From Fictibacillus arsenicus (GTDB taxonomy: Bacteria; Bacillota; Bacilli; Bacillales; Fictibacillaceae), in NCBI RefSeq assembly GCF_001999465.1, contig NZ_MQMF01000003.1:248001-312000 (forward strand): DNA of 64,000 nucleotides, in the 5' to 3' direction. The notes beneath the pieces are model-generated. The model saw only the letters and a list, made by a program, of their open reading frames with translations, did not search any database and was not told the DNA's origin. Each line of letters starts with the position of its first letter. Within the stretch, counting starts at the first letter, position 1. The translations under genes and the position numbers were made by a program. Shown here in pieces: positions 55,270-63,940 of the stretch.

Positions 55270-56458
55270 TTAATCGGTAATATTGTTTCAAAAGATATAC
55301 AGTCTCTATTTGATGAAGTCCTGCCCAATAAGCCATCCTGATTTTAGGAGAAGGTTTTGAGACTAATTTGATCTGAGAAATCATAATTTTCGAATTAGAA
55401 AACCAATCAGTAGAATGAAAAGGTCCATGAAAGTTTTCGTCCCAAACAGCCTCAAGTTCAGGACTGTACAGTTTTTGATTTTTCTTTGTTTTAAAAAGAG
55501 ATAACTTTTCTTTTGCCGAATCGCTGTACTGACTTTTGGAGGCTGAGTAAACATCAGAATCATAATCCGAACGAGAGCCAGTATGGGGATAATTATCTGC
55601 AAAATTATATACCGGACCAAAATTATTATGCAAAAAGAGCATGACGTATAAGTTTTGTCCTAACATTATCCGTTCTTCTAGGTTCTCGAAACCCTGCATG
55701 GTATCCCCTATTGCATTATTTATTGGCAATACCGGAAAGAGAATTTGTGAAAGGTGAAGCCACTCTTGCAGCTTAAAAGATAATTGGTTTTGCAGCTTTT
55801 GAAACTGTTCTGTTCTAATCAGGTGCATCTCAATATGACTTTGTTCATTAATTATTTGTGCTGATGGCAATAAAGGAGTGCGGTCGCCATCGAAAAACAT
55901 CTCCCAAACACCTTCCATAAATGAAGAAACATTAAAGAATTTACATAAGTTAAATACTGATCTCTTCCTTCTTTTACTTTCTTCATATAAGAGTAGTTGA
56001 GGATATGCGTCATGAAAAATCATACTGTTCCCTTTTTCGAGCATGAAATATAAGTCTTCAATTACAGAAGGATCTATTAAATCAGGCAAAAACTCCCCTT
56101 TTAAATCTGTCATAAAATAACCGGCGTTCCTGGAGACCATATGTGCTAAAAAAGACCAGTGAACTTCAGGATGTCTTTTATAAAATTCTAGGTAGGCAGC
56201 TGTTCTTGTTACATTGTTTATGTTATGAAGTAAGGTTTCCCTTTTAATCCGTTCTATTAATTCTTTATCTTTTTGAAAAGTTATCGAAACCCTGCCAGAG
56301 CACTCCAATATTTTATTCCATTTCTGCTTTAACTGTTGTTCTTGAATGGTATTGACCTTCCAGATTACCTTTCTCCTTTTAATCATAAAAAGAGAACGCA
56401 TTATTATATGGAGTGGAATAAGTGTCAATTTTGTATAAATTCTTTTAGAGCTTCTCAA
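55247..56458 (-). CDS. yppC: DUF2515 protein, YppC-like
   Basis: 403 residues, soluble, family function unknown. DUF2515 features include NNVTRTAAYLEFYKRHPEVHWSFLAHMVSRNAGYFMTDL near 80-120. An N-terminal basic stretch of about 40 residues precedes the domain. I start at TTG 56458 because AAGGAAGG stands 8 bases upstream; GTG 56467 is crowded by that site. Its 3' end overlaps the yppG terminator region. It is the only gene of its transcript that I see. Confidence 0.75.
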   Translation of the reverse strand: MRSSKRIYTKLTLIPLHIIMRSLFMIKRRKVIWKVNTIQEQQLKQKWNKILECSGRVSITFQKDKELIERIKRETLLHNINNVTRTAAYLEFYKRHPEVHWSFLAHMVSRNAGYFMTDLKGEFLPDLIDPSVIEDLYFMLEKGNSMIFHDAYPQLLLYEESKRRKRSVFNLCKFFNVSSFMEGVWEMFFDGDRTPLLPSAQIINEQSHIEMHLIRTEQFQKLQNQLSFKLQEWLHLSQILFPVLPINNAIGDTMQGFENLEERIMLGQNLYVMLFLHNNFGPVYNFADNYPHTGSRSDYDSDVYSASKSQYSDSAKEKLSLFKTKKNQKLYSPELEAVWDENFHGPFHSTDWFSNSKIMISQIKLVSKPSPKIRMAYWAGLHQIETVYLLKQYYRLIKKNRGL

Positions 56459-56508
56459 TATTAACACCTTCCTTTACTCACAATGTATGAAAAGAAAAGG
56501 TTTATAAC

Positions 56509-56542
56509 ACAAAAAAGCACCCTTAACATGGTTAGGGTGCTT
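56509..56542 (-). terminator. Terminator after the DUF502 gene
   Basis: AAGCACCCTAACC with its complement forms a stem (56515-56542), followed by a T run on the minus strand. Confidence 0.85.
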
Positions 56543-56548
56543 CTTCAT

Positions 56549-57121
56549 TTATTTTGATGCAACGCCGCCTGACAGTAAAAATTTCATTGCTTCTTCCGGT
56601 TTTACATCCAATATTTTTATTCTTTCCTTGGGTATTAAAAATGTAAAACCTGCAATCTGAAAGGTTTGTGGAATATAGACTGCAACGTGATCTGCCAGTT
56701 CGTCCCCTAGACTGCTTACGTCCTCTGTCGTGACAAAGCCTACACTTTTTATATTGAGCTCTGGATATTCGATAAGGACAACGGTTGAGAATGACCGCTT
56801 TTCACCAAAGAGTGAATTAACGGTATCCTTAATCACTGTATATACCGTTTTTACAAAAGGTGTTTTTTCAAGTACTTGATCAATAAGTCTAAATATCTTG
56901 CCTGATATATACTGTGTAGACATCCATCCTAAAACTGTTATTAAAACAATGGTTGTAACCAGACCAATTCCCGGAATATAGTCTTCTTTTAATACATCCT
57001 TTAGTAAGTTGCCTAGAATGCTGTCTAAGAAACCAAAGATCTTATAAATAATATAGATCGCTAACACGATCGGAAGGATTGTTAATAATCCATTAATAAA
57101 ATATTTGAGTAAAGTCTTCAT
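56549..57121 (-). CDS. DUF502 membrane protein
   Basis: 190 residues with two membrane helices near the N-terminus (about 8-30 and 50-75), connected by YIPGIGLVTTIVLITVLGW, and a soluble domain beginning IFRLIDQVLEKTPFVKTVYTVIKDTVNSL. This is the DUF502 pattern; family function is unknown. It starts 18 bp after the dat stop, so the two are probably cotranscribed, without a known functional link. ATG 57121. Confidence 0.85.
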   Translation of the reverse strand: MKTLLKYFINGLLTILPIVLAIYIIYKIFGFLDSILGNLLKDVLKEDYIPGIGLVTTIVLITVLGWMSTQYISGKIFRLIDQVLEKTPFVKTVYTVIKDTVNSLFGEKRSFSTVVLIEYPELNIKSVGFVTTEDVSSLGDELADHVAVYIPQTFQIAGFTFLIPKERIKILDVKPEEAMKFLLSGGVASK

Positions 57122-57139
57122 GTTTTTCTCTACCGTTTT

Positions 57140-58009
57140 TTAAGATTTCATCGCTGAAGTATTTTGTTGGATTTGAGTCTTAAACTGCTTTTGTAATTCT
57201 GCAGTTACAGGTCCAATTTTGTATGATTGTTCTTTATTCCCTTTTAGCTGCACAACAGGTGTTACTTCCATTGTTGTACTAGTAATAAATACTTCATCTG
57301 CATCAATTAGTTCATCCACAGAGAATGATTCCTCGATTACTGAAATTTGAAGCTTCTTAGCAAGTTTAAGTACGATCTGCCTAGTGATCCCATTTAAAAT
57401 GAGGTTTGTTGCAGGATGGGTTTTAAGCGTACCATTTTTCACTATAAATACATTAGATGATGAACCTTCAGTAACAGTCCCATCCCTATGCTGAATTGCT
57501 TCCTGACAGTCAAAATCTGCAGCTTTTCTTTTTGCCATTACATTACCAAGTAAATTTAAACTTTTAATATCACAGCGCAGCCAGCGGATATCTTCTGTCA
57601 GATATGTTTGAATTCCGTTAGACTGTGACATTTCAATAGAATCTAAAGAAACGGACTTGGCAAACCCAGTAACTACACTCTGCATATTACGTTCATACAA
57701 ATGGTTGCGTGGTGCAACCCCTCTTGTCATTTGAATATAAACCATACCGTTCACGATATTGTTTTTAGTTATTAGTTCTTCTGTTAGGTGTTTGAAAGTT
57801 GAAACATCGTATGGCATTGCTAGTTCTATTTTATTTGCGCTTTGCTCAAACCGTTCAAAATGTTCATTAAATGCAAAAGGCTTTCTGTCATATACAAAAA
57901 CAACTTCATAGATACCATCACCGAATAAGTAGCCTCTATCTTCAGGATCTACAGGTATTGATCCGCTTTTAATTATCTGATCATGATATAAAACGTATGA
58001 ATTTTCCAT
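57140..58009 (-). CDS. dat: D-amino acid aminotransferase
   Basis: A PLP enzyme of fold type IV that interconverts D-alanine and D-glutamate with their keto acids, supplying D-glutamate for peptidoglycan or a spore/cell-wall pool. Its 289 residues include DRGYLFGDGIYEVV near 23 and the lysine of RCDIKSLNLLGNV near 146 that binds PLP. The C-terminal signature is LILNGITRQIVLKLAKKL. It heads a unit with the DUF502 gene. ATG 58009 follows GAGGTGG. Confidence 0.92.
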   Translation of the reverse strand: MENSYVLYHDQIIKSGSIPVDPEDRGYLFGDGIYEVVFVYDRKPFAFNEHFERFEQSANKIELAMPYDVSTFKHLTEELITKNNIVNGMVYIQMTRGVAPRNHLYERNMQSVVTGFAKSVSLDSIEMSQSNGIQTYLTEDIRWLRCDIKSLNLLGNVMAKRKAADFDCQEAIQHRDGTVTEGSSSNVFIVKNGTLKTHPATNLILNGITRQIVLKLAKKLQISVIEESFSVDELIDADEVFITSTTMEVTPVVQLKGNKEQSYKIGPVTAELQKQFKTQIQQNTSAMKS

Positions 58010-58071
58010 AAATTAACCACCTCATCTATATAGTATGTATGTAATTGAGCTTTCATCTACTGTAAATGAAA

Positions 58072-58096
58072 AAGTGACTCCCTTCAAGAGTCACTT
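58072..58096 (-). terminator. Terminator after the lamin-tail/PLD gene
   Basis: AAGTGACTC and GAGTCACTT form a perfect 9-bp stem around CCTTCAA, followed by a T run on the minus strand. Confidence 0.85.
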
Positions 58097-58112
58097 ATTA
58101 CAAATTTATATT

Positions 58113-60062
58113 TTATTGAATAGCACCGCCGGCTTGTTCGTATCTTGCCATAAATTCTTGTTTGAATTGATTCGTAATCGATAAGTCATGAATCCACAAT
58201 GCATTTTCGTCATTTACATCGTTTCCGTTTGTACTCCAGTTTGTAGAACCTGTAATAACTAACGGATCACTGGAAGTATCCGCATCAATGATAAAGTATT
58301 TATGATGAAGTTTTCTTGATTCTTTATCCATATAAACTGGAGCAGGATTTTTCCAGCGTGTATTAGGGTTGTTTGTACTCGTTTGTGAAGCAGTTCTACC
58401 TGTCATATCCACGGATGCTGACCACCACATATTCCAGAATGAATCATCAAAAACTCCTTTGATATCAAAGCCAGTCAGTGTACCTTCCATGTCTTGAGGA
58501 GAGCCTTCCCATTTCACTTTCAACGTATCCACCAGTGATTGATCGGACCATGCAAATATACTGAAATACGCACTTTGATCAGCGGAAGATTCTATAGTTT
58601 CATTCATTTTTGGCACTGCATTATCACCAGGAGAGAAATATACTTCTATCACTTTGCCTCCTACGGTAACTTGATGCGGAGTATTATCTGTTTTGCGAGA
58701 GCCGAAGTTAGAAACTACAGGGTTTGGATTCACATCTGCACTTCCCCACATTTCATCAAATTCAGTTTTATAAATGTCTGAGAGTTCAGTTGAATGCAAT
58801 TCAATTGAATGATTGGAATTTCCGTCTAAGATCCCTGACTCTCTGTTCTCATCTGTACCGTAAAGACCTGTAGTGGTAAAGTTCCAGCTTCCGGTAAATA
58901 CCCATTTCCCATCAATAATCAGATATTTATTATGCATTTGATCATCTGGTGAATAATAAGCATTTGTATCTTTGGACTCCCCATCCACAAGCATGTGTCC
59001 TGTTTGACTGCCGCTGCCTACATTGACTGTGCGCTGTGTGAAATCCTGATAACCTGTTTGAGGCAGGTTATACTCAGATCGTTTCGAGGAATCCTCTACA
59101 GCAAAGATTATAGAATCTGAAAAAATATGAACATCATCTGCAGTGTTAACTGTTCCGTCTTTTCCTCTCGTTAATTTCTCTAAATAAAGTTTCATAAGTT
59201 CGTATCTTGCATCATGCTCAGCATCATTTAATGGCTTTGCGTCAGCGATCATACGAACTGTAACACCAGAAGCAGCCTTTTCAATTAAAGCATTGACTAC
59301 ATTAGGAAGATTAATCTCATATGTAGCGATATCAATAGATTCTGTTGCTCCGTTAATACGATTAATTAAACGGTTTTCTAAATTCACATTATAGTTTGCC
59401 GTATTACCAGGTGTCGCAAACTGAGTTAATGCACTTTTATTAAAATAAACATTAATGGCTCCAACTTCATTGCTTATATTATTTAACTGTTCTGACTGAC
59501 CGTTCGATGTACCAGTTACGGTTCCAGGTGTACCAAAACCTGCGTCATAACTTGCAGTTGCCGTCTGCCAGTTCTGAGGGTCATCACCAGGTGCAGAAGA
59601 ATTTTTTCTTTCCATCGTCGCTCTTGACGTAGAATCGCCAGCATACCAGCTCGAAATAGTGTCTATTGTTTGATTAGCCGAATCAGTTAGTTCTAGAACT
59701 TCTCCGGTATTTGAGAGAGCTCCTGTATAAATCTGATCGGCGGTTATTTCTGGTATCGTCGAATCGTCTGTTCTTTCGAGTAAATAAGTATCTCCGGGAC
59801 TTATTGTGCCTGTGAGCTGCACAGATGGAGTTCCGTCGGAAGCTTTTAGAGTCCAGCCATCTAGCTGTATGATCTCGCTTGTCGGATTATAAAGTTCAAT
59901 CCATTCGTCGTTCGCATCGATGGTTGTACCCATCCAAGCTACTTCAGAAATGACTGGTCCTTCACTTGTTGCTGCAGCACTTACAGATGAACTATGAGGT
60001 GATTGAACTGAAACTGCCGATGTTAAAATAACTAATGCAGATAAACAATTTTTCCATTTCAT
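58113..60062 (-). CDS. Secreted lamin-tail domain / phospholipase D-like protein
   Basis: 649 residues. A signal peptide (about 1-30, cut near SVSAAA) is followed by a lamin-tail domain (36-140: ISEVAWMG, DEWIELYNP, LDGWTLKASDG). Two phospholipase D half-sites follow: the first HxKxxxxD is His377/Lys379/Asp384 (HNKYLIIDG), the second His586/Lys588/Asp593 (HHKYFIIDA), each with a following GSxN (GSWNF, GSTNWS). Both are intact, so it can be active. Likely an extracellular phosphodiesterase, nuclease or lipase; which one the sequence does not settle. ATG 60062 follows AAAGGGG. Alone. Confidence 0.85.
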   Translation of the reverse strand: MKWKNCLSALVILTSAVSVQSPHSSSVSAAATSEGPVISEVAWMGTTIDANDEWIELYNPTSEIIQLDGWTLKASDGTPSVQLTGTISPGDTYLLERTDDSTIPEITADQIYTGALSNTGEVLELTDSANQTIDTISSWYAGDSTSRATMERKNSSAPGDDPQNWQTATASYDAGFGTPGTVTGTSNGQSEQLNNISNEVGAINVYFNKSALTQFATPGNTANYNVNLENRLINRINGATESIDIATYEINLPNVVNALIEKAASGVTVRMIADAKPLNDAEHDARYELMKLYLEKLTRGKDGTVNTADDVHIFSDSIIFAVEDSSKRSEYNLPQTGYQDFTQRTVNVGSGSQTGHMLVDGESKDTNAYYSPDDQMHNKYLIIDGKWVFTGSWNFTTTGLYGTDENRESGILDGNSNHSIELHSTELSDIYKTEFDEMWGSADVNPNPVVSNFGSRKTDNTPHQVTVGGKVIEVYFSPGDNAVPKMNETIESSADQSAYFSIFAWSDQSLVDTLKVKWEGSPQDMEGTLTGFDIKGVFDDSFWNMWWSASVDMTGRTASQTSTNNPNTRWKNPAPVYMDKESRKLHHKYFIIDADTSSDPLVITGSTNWSTNGNDVNDENALWIHDLSITNQFKQEFMARYEQAGGAIQ

Positions 60063-60247
60063 AAAACAAACCCCTTTTTTGCAATGATTTTGTAAAGCCA
60101 AAAAAAATCATAGCATAGGAAAGCTAAGGAGTTAGCATGCATTTTCAATTGTAAAGATAATTGCTCCTAAAGAACTTTTTATATAAAAGTTTTGTATAGA
60201 TTTTAAGTAGAATGTCCTACTAACTTAGTTATAGATAGCCTAAAAAT

Positions 60248-60271
60248 AAAAAAACCGCTCTTTTCAGCGGT
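60248..60271 (-). terminator. Terminator after the 83-residue gene
   Basis: ACCGCT and AGCGGT form a short stem around CTTTTC, and T follows on the minus strand. Confidence 0.75.
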
Positions 60272-60278
60272 CTTTAAA

Positions 60279-60530
60279 TTATTGTTTAACTGTCTTAACA
60301 ACTTTATTGTCTTTAACAGTTACCATATAAAATTCGTTGTCGATTTCGATTAAAAAATCTTCATCATATTGTTCTTTAAGTTCTTCTTCAATTTTAAAAG
60401 GCTTATTAAAATGATCGTCGATCACATTTAGACGTTCTTTTCTGGTATTTTCACGATTAATCGAATCGAATACAAAATAAGCTAAAAATATAACTCCTGC
60501 GACAATGATGATTTTTGCTGTTTTACTCAA
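60279..60530 (-). CDS. Small membrane-anchored hypothetical protein
   Basis: 83 residues. An N-terminal helix (about 6-22, KIIIVAGVIFLAYFVF) is followed by a charged domain with acidic patches (EEELKEQYDEDFLIEIDNE). It is not recognised. It resembles small single-span Bacillus proteins of unknown role. ATG 60530 follows AAGGGGA. It shares its direction with nadE upstream but has a nadE terminator between, so it is probably transcribed separately. Confidence 0.65.
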   Translation of the reverse strand: MSKTAKIIIVAGVIFLAYFVFDSINRENTRKERLNVIDDHFNKPFKIEEELKEQYDEDFLIEIDNEFYMVTVKDNKVVKTVKQ

Positions 60531-60584
60531 TTTAAAAATCCCCTTCCCCTTTTATCCAAAAACAAGTATAACCTAAAAACGTTA

Positions 60585-60616
60585 AAACAAAAACACCTGG
60601 CAAAAGACCAGGTGTT
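60585..60616 (-). terminator. Terminator after nadE
   Basis: AACACCTGG and CCAGGTGTT pair around CAAAAGA, followed by T-rich sequence on the minus strand. Confidence 0.85.
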
Positions 60617-60621
60617 CAATG

Positions 60622-61443
60622 TTATTTCCACCATGTATCATGTACAGAGGCAGGAGGATTTCGTTTATGCATGGTTTGTATGAATCGTTTTTCAATTTTT
60701 TCTTTTGAAGATGCTGAAATTTCTTTTCCTTCTAAATAATCATCGATTTCTTCATATGTTACCCCTAAAGCTGTTTCATCCGGAATTAAAGGTTTATCAT
60801 CTTCTAAATCAGCTGTTGGCACTTTTAAATAAAGGCGTTCGTCAGCTCCTAATTGTTTCAGCAATGCTCTGCCTTGCCTCTTGTTTAGTCCAAATAAAGG
60901 GACGAGGTCACATGCACCGTCACCATGTTTTGTGAAAAAACCAGTAATGGCTTCTGCTGCGTGATCTGTTCCAATTACAAGACATTGATAGGCACCAGCA
61001 ATATCGTATTGCACTTTCATTCTTTCTCGTGCCTTCGTATTTCCTTTAAGGAAATTATTCAAGTCTTTATCAGTTGCATCTTTGAAATTTTTTACTGATG
61101 CATCTACTGCCGCTTTAATATTGACTGTAAGAGAAATATCAGGATTAATAAATTTTAATGCTAATTGTGCATCTTCTTCATCTTTTTGTACACCATATGG
61201 AAGTCTTACAGCAATAAATGAATAATCTTCTCCTGTTTCTTCTCTCAACTGTTCCATTGCGATCTGTGCTAGTTTACCTGCTAAGGTAGAATCCTGACCC
61301 CCGCTAATACCCAAAACATAACCTTTCGCACCTGTTTTTTTTACATAATCTTTTAAGAACTGTATTCTTTGATTAATTTCATTATCAATATCAATTTCAG
61401 GTTTTGCTAATAATTCTTCAATAATTTTCTGCTGCAAATTCAA
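60622..61443 (-). CDS. nadE: NAD+ synthase, ammonia dependent
   Basis: Amidates deamido-NAD to NAD using ATP and ammonia, in the cytoplasm. 273 residues form a compact PP-loop enzyme, with the ATP loop [17 protein letters not shown] near 42-58 and the substrate-binding region [23 protein letters not shown] near 158. There is no glutaminase domain, so it uses free ammonia, as in B. subtilis. The start is TTG 61443 behind AAGGTGG. Confidence 0.95.
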   Translation of the reverse strand: MNLQQKIIEELLAKPEIDIDNEINQRIQFLKDYVKKTGAKGYVLGISGGQDSTLAGKLAQIAMEQLREETGEDYSFIAVRLPYGVQKDEEDAQLALKFINPDISLTVNIKAAVDASVKNFKDATDKDLNNFLKGNTKARERMKVQYDIAGAYQCLVIGTDHAAEAITGFFTKHGDGACDLVPLFGLNKRQGRALLKQLGADERLYLKVPTADLEDDKPLIPDETALGVTYEEIDDYLEGKEISASSKEKIEKRFIQTMHKRNPPASVHDTWWK

Positions 61444-61501
61444 TTATATCGCCACCTTATTAAGTGTTTATTATTATTTCACTTCCACAATTTAAAGTAT
61501 C

Positions 61502-61879
61502 TTAATCAAATTTATAATCTTTTTCTAACTGATAAAGACATTCTAGTGAACGTTTTGCCCAGTCACTATTATCTTCCTTAAGTTTATTTATGTAATTGCT
61601 TAAAGCTGTACGTAAAGATTCTTTGTATTCAGGGGGCTTCTCACCATATTCTTTAATAGTATGAATCGGCACCCATGTTCTTTCTCCATAGCTTAAAGCT
61701 CTTCTTTCCTGAAAAAATGGAACGTCAGCTTGCTTTGGATTATGAAGATCGCCTTGCCAAGGATGAGATACAACTGCCAGAACTTTAAAGAGAACCATTT
61801 GATTTCTTTCATCCTCTGCTTCACCTATATACTGCCCTGTTTTATAGCTGGCGAGCACTAGCTTTTTATGTTCTGTCAT
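61502..61879 (-). CDS. kapB: KapB-like kinase-associated protein
   Basis: 125 residues matching B. subtilis KapB, a factor that helps kinase KinB drive sporulation. Motifs seen are YKTGQYIGEAEDE, VLFKVLAVVSHPWQGDLHNPKQADVPFFQERRAL and WAKRSLECLYQLEKDY. Unlike some family members described as lipoproteins, the start at ATG 61879 (GGAGGAG upstream) gives no signal peptide or lipobox. It overlaps the upstream gene by 14 bp, so the pair is coupled. The function in this species is inferred. Confidence 0.8.
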   Translation of the reverse strand: MTEHKKLVLASYKTGQYIGEAEDERNQMVLFKVLAVVSHPWQGDLHNPKQADVPFFQERRALSYGERTWVPIHTIKEYGEKPPEYKESLRTALSNYINKLKEDNSDWAKRSLECLYQLEKDYKFD

Positions 61880-62186
61880 TCTTTTTCTCCTCCAATGCAT
61901 CTATCTCTTTTGATACAATGAAAGCAAGGTCCTCATTACCAAATATAGATAAAACCTGCAGAAGCGTTTCATTAGCAATATCCTCTGCCTCTTCTTTACT
62001 TACAGTCTGCTCAAGCATATGCATTACATATTCATTATTTTCCTGGTCGGGATAGGCTTTTAAATAAACAGCTTTTGGATCAAGTCCGTTATTTACGCAC
62101 CACTGGGCATAAATAATAATCATCATTCCTTCATCTTTTTGATAATTACTGATTACTTTTTCAGAAATTTCATTTGCACGGTTCAC
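61866..62186 (-). CDS. Hypothetical protein coupled to kapB
   Basis: 106 residues, soluble, mostly helical and acidic (EEAEDIANETLLQVLSIFGNEDL). It is not recognised. It starts at GTG 62186 after GAGGGGG and runs into kapB, whose start lies 14 bp before its stop, so the two are likely made together. A shared link to sporulation signalling is inference from this coupling only. There are no cysteines of note, signal peptide or membrane segment. Confidence 0.65.
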   Translation of the reverse strand: MNRANEISEKVISNYQKDEGMMIIIYAQWCVNNGLDPKAVYLKAYPDQENNEYVMHMLEQTVSKEEAEDIANETLLQVLSIFGNEDLAFIVSKEIDALEEKKNDRT

Positions 62187-62239
62187 AATTGTTCCCCCTC
62201 GGACTAGTTGTTAAAGTTAACTTTAAAACAGGCAAAAAG

Positions 62240-62262
62240 AAAAAGCCAGTATATTTACTGGC
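62240..62262 (-). terminator. Terminator after trhO
   Basis: GCCAGTA and TACTGGC pair around TATT, followed by T-rich sequence on the minus strand. Confidence 0.8.
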
Positions 62263-62268
62263 TCTTGT

Positions 62269-63189
62269 TTAAACGCTTTGTTGTTCTTTACTTTCAGTTT
62301 CGTATCGATTACGGGGATGCTCCAAGCATTCCTTTGTACATGAACGTTTATGTTTAACTTCACATTCCGTACAGCAAACATGCTGTTTATTGCACTCTGG
62401 ATTTGCGCAGTTTACGTATCGATCTTCTGTTTTACCGCAATAATAACACTGAGAGATTACTACATCTTCTTCAGTGCTATTAATTGGTACTGAGATTCGC
62501 TCATCAAAAACATAACATTTCCCGTCCCAAAATCGGCCTTGAACTTCAGGATCTTTTCCATAAGTCACAATACCGCCTTCAAGCTGTGATACATCTTTAA
62601 AGCCTTCTTGCATTAGGAAACCAGAGAATTTTTCGCACCGGATTCCCCCTGTACAATATGTTAATACTTTCTTATCTTTAAATTCACTTAAGTTTTCGCG
62701 GACCCATTTAGGGAAGTCTCGTGAAGCTTTTACATCCGGTTTAATCGCGCCACGAAAATGACCAATTTCATATTCGTAGTCATTGCGGCCATCGATAACG
62801 ATAACATCTTCATCTTGAAGTGCTTCGTAAAACTCTTTTGGCGACAATCGTTTGCCCGAAAGCTGATTCGGATTCACATCTTCCTCAAAACGCCAAGTTA
62901 CAAGTTCCTTTTTATGACGCACAAACATTTTTTTAAATGTATGGTCTTCAACTTCATCTATCTTAAAGGTCATATCTTCAAAGCGAGGATCTGCTTTTAG
63001 ATGATCCATATAGATTTGAGTTTGTTCAAATGTACCTGAAACTGTTCCGTTGATTCCTTCTGGCGCAACAATAATTCGCCCGAGAAGTCCTAAATCCTTA
63101 CAAAACTTTAAATGTTCATCTTTAAAGCTTTCCGGATCATCAATCGGTACATACTTATAATACAAAAGTACTCTCATTTTTTCTGACAT
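62269..63189 (-). CDS. trhO: tRNA uridine(34) hydroxylase TrhO (rhodanese family)
   Basis: Oxygen-dependent enzyme that makes 5-hydroxyuridine at tRNA wobble position 34 (TrhO, formerly YceA; YbfQ in Bacillus). 306 residues: an acylphosphatase-like N-terminal domain ([14 protein letters not shown]), a rhodanese domain with the active Cys in [11 protein letters not shown] near 180, and a cysteine-rich C-terminus with [26 protein letters not shown] that looks metal binding. ATG 63189. It stands immediately next to a tRNA gene, which may be coincidence. Confidence 0.92.
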   Translation of the reverse strand: MSEKMRVLLYYKYVPIDDPESFKDEHLKFCKDLGLLGRIIVAPEGINGTVSGTFEQTQIYMDHLKADPRFEDMTFKIDEVEDHTFKKMFVRHKKELVTWRFEEDVNPNQLSGKRLSPKEFYEALQDEDVIVIDGRNDYEYEIGHFRGAIKPDVKASRDFPKWVRENLSEFKDKKVLTYCTGGIRCEKFSGFLMQEGFKDVSQLEGGIVTYGKDPEVQGRFWDGKCYVFDERISVPINSTEEDVVISQCYYCGKTEDRYVNCANPECNKQHVCCTECEVKHKRSCTKECLEHPRNRYETESKEQQSV

Positions 63190-63232
63190 TAATAATCACC
63201 AACCTGCAACGTTAGTTTATTTATGACGCCAA

Positions 63233-63270
63233 ATAAAAAACCACCGGTCCCAATTGCCATTCCCCGTGGT
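63233..63270 (-). terminator. Terminator after the tRNA gene
   Basis: ACCACGGGG and the far arm GACCGGTGGT form a G+C-rich stem, and TTTTTTATTT follows on the minus strand. Confidence 0.75.
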
Positions 63271-63311
63271 GAGTACCGGAATTACCGATAATCAAATATT
63301 CAATTGGAAAG

Positions 63312-63386
63312 TGGCGCGCCCACCAGGATTCGAACCCAGAATACGAGAGCCGAAATCTCGTGTGATATCCATTTCACTATAGGCGC
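63312..63386 (-). tRNA. tRNA-Arg with anticodon UCG
   Basis: A complete cloverleaf on the minus strand: acceptor GCGCCTA/TGGGCGC, D stem GTGA/TCAC, anticodon stem CGAGA/TCTCG with loop TTTCGGC, T arm CTGGG-TTCGAAT-CCTGG, discriminator G and encoded CCA (63312-63314). Bases 34-36 are TCG, so it reads CGA arginine codons (and perhaps others by wobble). The T stem has two G-U pairs. A terminator follows. The usual Bacillus sets read these codons with anticodon ACG. Confidence 0.92.
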
Positions 63387-63466
63387 TAATTACCGTCACG
63401 ATTAATATCATAAACAATAAACAGAAATAAAACAAGCTTTTTTTACAACAATTATATAAGTTTACC

Positions 63467-63841
63467 TTAATTTACTAAGTTTAATGGAGTGATTTTTTCT
63501 TCAGTACTTTGGTAGACAGTTATTAATGGTTCCTCTGGATGCCATTTAAAAATACCTTTTTCTCCATTTAAGATTGCAGGGAAATGAAGTGTAGAGGAAA
63601 ATGCATCTTCAAACCATACACCATGAGAAAGAATGTTTGAGATGAAAATTTCAGCTTCCAATTCCATGTATTGAATTCTTTTTTCCCATTCTGCTTTTTC
63701 ATCTGCATTTAAATGCGGCTCGACCTGCTGAAACGATTCATACCAAAGATCGAATTCTCTTTGCAGGTTATGAAGAGAATCAAATTCTTTTGATAGTATT
63801 GGCAGCAGCTGATTCGCTTCTTCTAATGTATAACGTTTCAT
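63467..63841 (-). CDS. DUF2203 family protein
   Basis: 124 residues, cytoplasmic. It has a helical front (YTLEEANQLLPILSKEFDSL) and a short beta-rich end (LHFPAILNGEKGIFKWHPEEPLITVYQS), the latter typical of DUF2203. Function unknown. ATG 63841 follows AAGGAGC. It is the most upstream complete gene on this strand here. Confidence 0.75.
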   Translation of the reverse strand: MKRYTLEEANQLLPILSKEFDSLHNLQREFDLWYESFQQVEPHLNADEKAEWEKRIQYMELEAEIFISNILSHGVWFEDAFSSTLHFPAILNGEKGIFKWHPEEPLITVYQSTEEKITPLNLVN

Positions 63842-63914
63842 AGATCATGCTCCTTCATATTCTTGTCAGTATTATAACAAATGAAGGTAACCATGCACAC
63901 TAAAAATGGCAAGA

Positions 63915-63940
63915 AGAAAACCTTTTGGTTTCCCAAAAGG
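63915..63940 (-). terminator. Terminator at the end of the window's last gene
   Basis: AACCTTTTGG and CCAAAAGGTT pair around a TTTC loop, followed on the minus strand by a TTTTCTTCTT tract. Confidence 0.6.
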
